Origin: Ustulina deusta
Lineage: Eukaryota > Ascomycota > Sordariomycetes > Xylariales > Xylariaceae
DNA: 64,000 nt
Direction of reading: 5' to 3'
Assembly (NCBI GenBank): GCA_023159155.1
Contig: JAJNNX010000008.1
Coordinates: forward strand, 186,001-250,000
Shown here: piece by piece, positions 56,468 through 64,000 of the stretch
How positions within the stretch are numbered: the first letter of the stretch is position 1
How the letters are laid out: every line of letters begins with the position of its first letter
Translations under genes and position numbers: made by a program
Notes under the pieces: generated by a model
What the model saw: the letters and a program-made list of their open reading frames with translations, nothing else
Told to the model about the DNA's origin: nothing
Databases searched by the model: none

Positions 56468-57717
56468 ATGTCAAAGTCAGGCGGGGTTATCTTGAGCGTC
56501 GACGACATCCGTAAGGAGGCCGCGAAAAGGCTAGACAGGGTTGCTCTAAGTTCGGAAACCCATCCCAAATGTATCTATTATAGACCGCTTTGAGCTGACC
56601 ATCATGTGCATCCAGACTTCTTCAACGATGGTTCAACTGATCAGGTCACGGTGAATGAGAATGCCACGGCTTTTGCCAAATATCGAATCCGGCCCCGCGT
56701 CTTGAGGGATGTATCGAATGCCGATACCAGCGTCACCGTCCTTGGCCGGAAGATATCGTTTCCCTTGAGTGTGTCTCCGGCCGGCATCCAAGCCATGGCT
56801 CACCCGGATGGCGAGCTCGCCACGAGTCGTGCTTGCGCGAGACGGGGCGTCAACATGGGCGTCTCGTCATTCGCAAACTACTCGGTCGAGGAGATCACGA
56901 GCGCCGGACTCGCCGTCGGTCCCATCGGCCACGCGATGCAACTCTATACGATGAAAGACCGGGCGCTGCAAGAGCGCATCATCAAGCGCGCCGAGGCCGC
57001 GGGGTGCGTGGCCGTCTTCCTAACAGCCGACAGCCCCGTGCTCGGCGTCCGGTATAACGAGTGGCGGGACGACTTCCGGACACCGGTCGGCCTCGGGTTC
57101 CCCATGCTGGAAAAGACGTCGGAGATGGTACAGACCCAGACGCACGACGACGGCTTTGTCGCGTTCAATTCGGATGCGCACTCGTGGGCTTACGACATCC
57201 CCTGGCTCCGGAGTCGGACCAAAATGCAGATCTGGATCAAGGGCGTGTTGACGGCGGAAGATGTCATGCTTGCGCGCGAGTACAAATGCGATGGCGTCGT
57301 CGTGAGCAATCACGGCGGCAGACAGCTGGATGGCGTCCCCGCCACGATCGACGCGCTCCCGGAATGCGTTGCGGCTGCCGAGGGCAAGATCCCCGTCCAC
57401 GTCGACGGCGGGTTCCGAACCGGCGCAGATATCTTCAAAGCCATCGCCCTGGGTGCCCAATGCTGCTGGGTAGGTCGACCGGTGATGTGGGGTTTGGCGG
57501 TAAGTGCATATATATATTTATATATATGTCTGGTGAAACGGATATTTTCGTTGACGAGATATAGTATGACGGCGAGAAAGGCGTGGACAAGATGCTAGAC
57601 GTGCTGTATGAGGAATTCAGACGGTGCATGATGTTGGCGGGCTGCAAGAATGTCTCTGAGATTTCAAAAGCGTCTCTGGGCATTGCTCGGCCGGACGGAC
57701 CTCTGGCCAGGTTGTGA
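56468..57717 (+). CDS. FMN-dependent 2-hydroxyacid oxidase, probably peroxisomal
   Basis: The family oxidises L-2-hydroxy acids (lactate, glycolate, longer chains) with FMN, making H2O2 when it acts as an oxidase. Exons 56468-56549, 56616-57499 and 57565-57717 give 372 residues. The first exon supplies MSKSGGVILSVDDIRKEAAK; the phase-correct junction gives RVALNFFNDGSTDQVTVNEN. Core motifs: FPLSVSPAGIQAMAHPDGE (FMN loop), MQLYTMKDR, the active-site Lys in WIKGVLTAED, the catalytic His in SNHGGRQLDG, and HVDGGFRTGADIFKAIALGA. No cytochrome b2 heme domain or transit peptide is present. The protein ends ..PLARL, and ARL is a valid peroxisomal PTS1, so peroxisomal glycolate/long-chain hydroxyacid oxidase is the best guess. 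The second intron contains an AT repeat. The first donor (GTTCGG) is the least certain splice point. Confidence 0.88.
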
Positions 57718-57951
57718 CCTGTCGAGCCATTCTGTTGACCAGACCGTGAAATTGGAGCTTTGGTTATTAACACCACGTATCTACTTTGTGGCATATGGCA
57801 TTTTCAGTCGCTACGTTTCTAGGTTTGCTCTCTTCTATGTTAGGACTTTTTCACGGAAGGGAGCTGGAAACGGAGCGGTAGCTGGTGGTGTAGTAAACCG
57901 CAAGATGCCCCTCGTCTATTCGAACTCGACTAGATTTACAATATGCATAGA

Positions 57952-60557
57952 TCAAGATACCCAATACGCAAGGAAAGCCACCATCATTGTGCCTAGCACT
58001 ACGAACCACCCGAACTGCTGGGACAATATCCAATAGTTAGAAGCAGTGAGTTCCAGGGCCTTTCGCTGCTCTTCTCCGGTACGCAATAGCTCTGCCCCTC
58101 TCGTCCGAATCTTCAAAACAATATCAAGATGATGCATTCTCAATGGCATATTCCCGTGGGTGGCCAGTATCCGTGCCGTCTTGATGGCACTTTTGATTTG
58201 CCTCCCGTTTAGCGGCCATTCTGCAAGGCTATCTATATCTTGTTCGCCGAGGTCGACATTGTCGCTCGGGAGCCTCCGGATGAAACGAGACCAAATCTCT
58301 CTACGAGCATCTCGTGTGAGAGGTTTGTATCTCAGGACGATGTCGATGCGAGACTCGAATGCTGGATCGAGGCCCTCGGTTCTGTTCGTCGTAAGAATGA
58401 GAACGCCCTCGTAGTACTCCAGGAGCACCAAAAATACTAGTATTCGTTTTTAGTATATTGCTTTTCAAATATTCGTAGCCGAACAGTTCACTCGGTGCTT
58501 ACATGATACCAACTCATTCCGGCTGAGCTCGACATCGGACCGTTGTCCCATAAACACGTCAGCCTCATCAATTAGCAAAACTGCGTTCCAGTATGCACTA
58601 AGTTCCAGGGCTCTCTTCAACGACTCTTCAACTTCGGACACTGAGCTCCCAAGGTCTCCGGCATTCACCCTATAAAGGGGTCGTTTTAGTTTTCCGGCCA
58701 CTAATACCAAACGGGTCAATTGAAAGCCATGTTATAGACGGCAGGGTCCGCAACCTCACCTGCTTCGGCAGTCAAAGTTTTGCCCACGCCTGGAGGGCCA
58801 CCAAGGAGCAGAATCAATCCTTTTCCTGTGTTCGGCGTCAGATACTACGTGGAGGAGTCTTGCAGCTAGGCTCTTTGTGGCATCTTGATGAGAAAGACGT
58901 ACCCTTTCCTTGAACAAAATCATCGAATCCTTCACTGCTGCTTCGATTGTATGAAATGAGAGCACTCAACAACCCTTTCTCTCCTTCATCTAGCACTAGA
59001 TTGCGAAATGCTTCTTGGTTCCAATTGAAGGAGTTGATGCCACTGATATTGAACTTATGCCATGTCTTGCTGTTTAGAGCAAACCCTTTGACCTTGGGGA
59101 CAGTGAGCATCATCTTGGTTTCGTTCAGACTAAATGATAATTGTTGGGTCCCTTTCGACGCATAACGGTGATGAGCCTCCTGCAACATGTGAATAGCACT
59201 CCCCTGCGAGCCATCCAAAGGCACCAAGGAGGGAGTGGACTTATGGAATCGGTGGTATGCTTTAGCATCCACAATGATCGTTTCTGATAACTGGATAATA
59301 GTTACGCAACGGTTAGGCAAGCTCTTTTGATGCAGAACATATAGAAAACAGGGGTAATCTCACGTAGATTGTGTTGTCTACCTCGGACGTTCGCCGCCAC
59401 CTTCTATCGGAGTCACGGGCACGTTTGACACGACCTTTAAAGGTTTTCATATGCCGACCGCAGACGCCAGCAAATAGCTTTCCACGTTCGACAAGCTGGG
59501 TCTGAATCCTCTTCTTCTCCCTATGAGCTTCTAGAGGAAAAACTGTGTCTTCGGAGATTTGTCGAAGGCCTTCGAAGGCATCTATAGTCCATTGTACCTG
59601 GCGAAACCCTTGGATATCTCCATCCCAGTCCACAACATTTATCTCGAGGTTGACATACTCCCTGAACCTAGTCTGGCATTTCTGGGCCTTATTGAGTATA
59701 CCAGCAGAAAGAACACCTTGCTTGGAGCGGACAATTATGTCACCTGGATTGAAGGTGAGCAGGAGATGGTGGTAGTTGATATAGCCCGTGGCTTGGAAGT
59801 CTCGCAAAGCCTGGAATGAGTCTTGCAGCTCCGCCAATATAGCTTCTCTAAGCACCTTCAGTAATTCCTTGCCCTCATGGTCCTTTTCATTCTCTTCCTC
59901 AGCAAGCAATCGGTCCCAACGGTGGACAAATGCTTCAAAGGGATGCGAGAATATTAAGGAGGGAGCATCTAGTTGAATCCCCGGGTAGCTTTCGAAAATT
60001 TTTGACAAGGACTGCCTTAACCATTTGTTCCGGATTTCTATGGAATGACCAGTGACTGTGCGTCCGTTAAATATATGATTGAATAAAATAGCAGGAGCTG
60101 CCCTCAGGCCTTTGTTCAAACTTTCGTTCTCTCTTCCGCGCAATTTTACTTGGGCCGGGACTAAACTCGAGAAGACGAATATACCATTATCAGACTTTTG
60201 GCTTGCGTATAGGTGCAGCACCTCTGCCTTCCAGCCGATTTTCTCCTTTTCCTCTAGTTCGCGGCTCTCGCTTATTTGGCTCCGAGAACGGGAACTAGAA
60301 CGCGAACTAGGTAGGGTGCTGGAATCCTTATTATCATCGGTCCTGTCTCGCGTCGAAGCCCGTGTCCTACGTTTCTTGGGTTTTTTTATCTTTCTCCTAT
60401 GAGAGTCGCGAATTTGTTTTTCGGAAGCATCCGTGTCCTGTTTGTGCAGCGATCCGGACTCTGGTCGAAACGCTCGACTTGCATAAATAGGGTCATTTAT
60501 TATCTGTCGAATAGTTTCCACGCTTCCCAGGAGGTCATGATTGTTACCTGTATCCAT
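57952..60557 (-). CDS. AAA ATPase with N-terminal DUF7025-type region and C-terminal membrane tail
   Basis: Five exons on the minus strand: 60557-59364, 59290-58903, 58825-58760, 58700-58503, 58436-57952; 776 residues, all phases closed. The N-terminal 100 residues are Lys/Arg/Ser-rich, then comes the DUF7025-like part found in many fungal AAA proteins (EVLHLYASQ, HPFEAFVHRWDRLL, GYINYHHLLLTFNPGDII, VDAKAYHRF). The single AAA module shows Walker A GGPPGVGKT (536-544), Walker B LLIDEAD (591-597), sensor ILTTNR and the arginine-finger region FESRIDIVLRY. Exon 3 is only 66 nt and codes for Walker A. The last 27 residues include a membrane span (FGWFVVLGTMMVAFLAYWV), so the protein may be tail-anchored, which is unusual for this group. 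Substrates are unknown. The gene converges on the oxidase with a 234-bp gap. Confidence 0.88.
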
Positions 60558-61188
60558 CAAAACGATGTGAGAAAGGTGTAAAATTTTCTGTTCCCGAGAA
60601 TATGGACTATGATGTTTCTAGTAACTACCTACGAAACCGACAAAATGAGGTCTTGAGAACGGAGCAGTGTGATAAGCTTGCGTAGCATGCTCGGAGATGG
60701 CGACTCGTTGGGCACCGATCTTTACCCCTTGGGTGCCTATCTGTAACCGCAGATGAATGCGGTCGATTATCTATTGGGACGCTGCAGGTGTGGCGTTGCT
60801 GATATTATTGTAGAGAAGCCCAGTGACAGCACCAGTTTATAACCCCGCATGCAATATTATGCAAGCATTGTCAGCAATCTGCAACATCCTACAGGCATAA
60901 TTTTTCTCGGCTCAAAAGTATGCCTCTCATCGCTCATTTCACTTAAGCGCACGAATGAGTCGTCAGATTGATGATGGTCTGGACTTGTGTTAGGCGCTTT
61001 TGCATCACCTACAGCAGTTCACATAGTATGAGTCGACGACTTACACCCAATTCCCTCCCATAGCCGTGCCACATCCTCTCTCCAAGGACGGATTACGATA
61101 CTACCGTAGAATTTTTGGTCGACAGCGGTTCAAGGACTCTTTGCTCGGACTGTTTTCCGTTCCCTTAAATAATCGGACAAATTCTGCC
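60558..61188. other. Divergent promoter region between the AAA gene and the HET fragment
   Basis: No gene is seen. In-frame sequence 61066-61188 could be coding upstream of the chosen HET ATG, starting from a GTG or from an unseen 5' exon. Confidence 0.35.
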
Positions 61189-62007
61189 ATGGAATTGCTT
61201 GAGTCTATATTTGCACGTGACTTGGAAAACATATCGCACTCAGAGCCATTCACGTACGGCACCAGGCGCCTCGGGCTCAACGAGGTCCGCATTCTAGTCC
61301 TGTTTCCTCAGGACTATGTAGAAGGCAGTGATGATGTGCATTGCCAACTCGTACGGCTAGACCTGAATGCGACGGGACAGCATGGACTTACCAAACACCC
61401 CTTTATCGCACTATCCTACGTCTGGGGCAATCCTGAACGACAAAAGAAGATATTCATTAACGGCAAGAGAAAACAGGTCACATCTAACCTTTATGATGCA
61501 CTAATCCATATACGAGACCTACTATCGCCCGTCTCGTTATGGATTGATGCTCTTTGTATCAATCAAGATGGCGTCGAAGAAAGACAGCGGGAAATTCAGA
61601 AGATGGCGAGCATCTACCGTGATGCTACCGCTGTACTCCTTTGGTTAGGCCCTGCTGAGGGAGATCGCCGTGATATTATGGGCTCGATCAAGATGGAGTT
61701 TGCCGGGGCCGCAGACTTAATATCAAGAATTGCAATGTCTCATAGCGAACTCTACAAAGTCTACGAAGAGAAAAATCAAAATGCATGGACATTGATGAAT
61801 GAGGCATACGAAGACAGTTCTCCATTCGGCCTCGCTTTATGGGCGCTTTTTTCGCTTCCTGCTTGGAAGCGTGTGTGGATTATGCAAGAACTTGTCCTAG
61901 CCCAGGACACCTACCTCCTCTGGGGCCGAGAGTTATATCTCATTCTATTGTCGCGGAGTTGTGGAGTGCGCGTGCCATATATACCGTTAATCCCGTGGAT
62001 GGATTAA
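61189..62007 (+). pseudogene. Truncated HET-domain gene, cut off after the third HET block
   Basis: From the ATG at 61189 the frame reads a normal short HET protein: the leader VRILVLFPQDYVEG, HPFIALSYVWGNPERQKKI, SLWIDALCINQDGVEERQREIQKMASIYRDATAVLLWLGP and AWKRVWIMQELVLAQDTYLLWGRE. Immediately after WGRE (61932) the HET resemblance stops, and about 25 unrelated codons follow to a TAA at 62007. Complete HET proteins of this type run several hundred residues further. In another frame, the sequence right after this point is recognisable as an FAD-oxidase fragment, so the gene was probably broken by a rearrangement. Codons for the first 40 residues upstream (61066-61188) remain open and may be coding. 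Whether a short HET protein is still made cannot be told. Confidence 0.7.
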
Positions 62008-62791
62008 CGGCGTCGTTTTTCCGTCACATCTATACTGACGTCGCTGACCTAGCAATATAGACGCAAATAATAGGCACCTTCGTGTACAGCGGCCCTGAGA
62101 CGCAAGCTCTACAAGTTCTCGCACCCTTCTTTGAGCGTAATCCCCCAGTCATTCGCAAGAGTGTAGTTCCGTACAGTCAAGTGCCGTATGTCATACTGTT
62201 CGGTATGGTGGCCGCGATGGGCGAGCCAGGGGGTATTCATGACATATGGTCAGTTAATGTCCGTCGGTTTGCAGTTGACTCTTTGAACTCTGCATTCGAA
62301 AAATACGACACCTTCTACAGGGCAAATCCGGATGGACGAATGAGTGTTGGCATATTCGGATCGTTCTCCAACCAGGCAGTGACAGCGTCAACTCAGGAAA
62401 CATCATACCCCTGGCGAGAAGCCAAGTGAAACTTGTACGTACATAATATCTACTTGCATGTTGACTATTATGAACCCAGGCTAATTCAATTACTTTTTTA
62501 ACAAATAGCAAGTTCCAGATGAGTTGGCCAGAGTTAGGAAACCCCGTCGAACAACCAGCAAATGATCTTGCGCGGTTACTGCGTGAAGACTTCGCCGCTA
62601 GCTCTGGATATCCTAACCTCTCAGTATCTACGAGCTATGCTCACGGTGATGAGAAGCCAGAGCAGATCTACGGAGACAGCTTACCCCGCCTCGTTGCATT
62701 GAAGAAGCAATGGGACCCGGAAAACATATTCCGATACAACAATGGCTTGCCAACCAATCTTCCATCATCCGGCCCTGGGAAGGAGTGTTAA
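61935..62791 (+). pseudogene. 3' fragment of a berberine-bridge-type FAD oxidase
   Basis: The C-terminal half of a BBE/6-hydroxy-D-nicotine-oxidase-like flavoenzyme. It starts without an ATG near HSIVAELWSARAIYTVNP, passes a TAG at 62058-62060 and continues IIGTFVYSGPETQALQVLAPF. An intron at 62426-62508 (GTGAAA..AAATAG) joins ..SYPWREA to NKFQMSWPELG. It ends with the family's BBE motif ALKKQWDPENIFRYNNGL. The whole N-terminal FAD-binding PP-loop domain, including the flavin-linking His/Cys part, is missing, so no active enzyme can be made from this piece. The TAG could be removed if an intron ends at ATATAG just there, but the residues before it align with the family. The piece adjoins the truncated HET gene directly. 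Confidence 0.7.
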
Positions 62792-64000
62792 TGAGGCAGG
62801 CTAGGGAATCGAGACAGCCAGAGGCCAAAATCCTCTCGGTGAGATTTTTTCGCTGGGTTTGAGACTAGGGAGGCGCTGCTAGCAAGATTAAGAATAACGA
62901 GTAATGTGGGGGAAAAAGTGTAAAAGAACTGTTTGTTTTACTTTAGTTGTTCTTCTTTTCGTTACACTAGACACTCCTAAGAACGTATTACTAGAACTTT
63001 TGCTTGGGGGCGGATCAATGGGTCCGCTTCGTATGATCCAATTATGGTCAGTCGACTGTGTCGTCCTTGGACTCCTACTATGTCGATCCTGATAGGTGAT
63101 GGACTTCGGCAGAGCTACTTGGTTTCTTCTCTACGCTTGAGGAGACTGGGAATAAACATCCCGCATGCCTACTCCAGCACGTCTTCGAGGCTTACCTAAA
63201 AACTTTTGAACATTTCCTTGATATGAGGACTGTAAGCCTTGTGGATCTTGTGCGTCGGAACCAGATCAATTTTCACTAGTGTTACTAGACCCCGTTCTAG
63301 CGTCGTCAAATACTATGGTTTACAAGATATACTACATGAGCATCTTTGAGCTTTCAAAGTGGTTTGATCGTTGACAGGAATGTCTAGCATAGATGCTTCA
63401 GATCGACGTAGTGTAGGCCACCTTCTAACACTACCAACACCTGTTAGAACGAATATGCAGCCAAAAATAGCACTCTTGAGCCGTACCTCGAGAGCTTGAT
63501 TGGGTAATGTCAAGTAGAAACGTATCATTCTAGATTGAATTCTGGATGAAGGACTGAAGTTCCTTCATTACAACTATAGAGGGCGACCTGATGTATATCC
63601 ATAACGAGTGGCGATAAGCCTCGTATCAAGTTGCTGCCCGGACTTCTATAGAGTACTAGAAGCCTGGCAGTTGGCAAATAGTTCTGGTTCCGATACTCTA
63701 TCTGCCTCTTTACAACCGCCACCCTGCCAATTTAAACCTCCATCTTAATCCCAGGATGGTTGCACAGGAGCGAGCAGTTGATAGTTAATAGTTGAGTCAC
63801 AATTCAAGCTGGTTAGTACTAGGCAATTCATACAAGTGTGTATAGCAAGCTATTGGCGCAGACAGTTTAAGCGAATGTAGTTGAATTAATAGCTGGGATA
63901 GCGATCGCTATGGTTAACGATAGAGAAAACGAGTGTTGCTCTTTCTCTTCCTTTGCCCTGAATTCCCGCTTCCGTTTTTGTTTTTCCATTCCAGTCCGTA
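62792..64000. other. Right-edge stretch without a supportable gene
   Basis: Short frames on both strands (for example the minus-strand frames at 63313-63528 and 63525-63722) show no family. AT-rich throughout. Confidence 0.4.

Noticed and set aside
1..64000. CRISPR arrays, bacterial operons or viral genes
   Set aside because: The window is a spliced fungal genome; no direct-repeat arrays, capsid, polymerase, integrase or reverse transcriptase signatures were seen.

Overview
This window comes from a filamentous ascomycete (Pezizomycotina, most likely Sordariomycetes). The evidence is short spliceosomal introns (about 45-190 bp, GT-AG, with CTAAC/CTGAC-like branch sites), gene density of roughly one gene per 2-3 kb in the conserved parts, fungus-specific families (HET, But2, GH11, Ypi1, Gep3), and intergenic palindromic TAGGTAGGTACCTACC-type repeats that are common in this group. 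I rebuilt exon structures by hand from splice signals, reading-frame phase and family conservation; none is backed by transcripts.

Region 1 (1-15.9 kb, mostly minus strand, accessory in character): an ankyrin-repeat gene with a homopolymer frameshift, a GH11 xylanase with a GGCTAAA motif in its promoter, a fusion of a 3-hydroxyacyl-CoA dehydrogenase with a YWTD-type propeller, a secreted But2-domain protein, and a Tag1-like vacuolar membrane protein. Intergenic stretches of 1-3 kb carry no recognisable gene.

Region 2 (16-23.5 kb, conserved core): ornithine carbamoyltransferase and the acetolactate synthase regulatory subunit, converging and each with a Gcn4/CPC1-type TGAnTCA site upstream; a nine-exon KH-domain RNA-binding protein; and TRAPPC13.

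Region 3 (23.5-31 kb): a 7.5-kb stretch without a supportable gene, holding palindromic repeats and one isolated tRNA-like T-arm.

Region 4 (31-46 kb, core): a DENN-domain protein, the PP1 regulator Ypi1, the mitochondrial GTPase Gep3 divergent from Get2, a conserved unknown acidic protein with an apparent frame break, a small single-span membrane protein, and a 74-residue Cys-rich two-exon gene.

Region 5 (47-64 kb, accessory): a divergent pair encoding a single-chain aconitase/isopropylmalate-isomerase-type hydratase and a PEP-mutase/isocitrate-lyase-type lyase. Together they could hydrate and then cleave a branched dicarboxylic acid, as dimethylmaleate hydratase and dimethylmalate lyase do. 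They are followed by a HET protein, a probable peroxisomal FMN 2-hydroxyacid oxidase, a membrane-tailed AAA ATPase, and a chimeric locus in which a truncated HET gene runs into the 3' part of a berberine-bridge-type FAD oxidase. The hydratase/lyase pair and the chimeric locus are the best candidates for undescribed biology.
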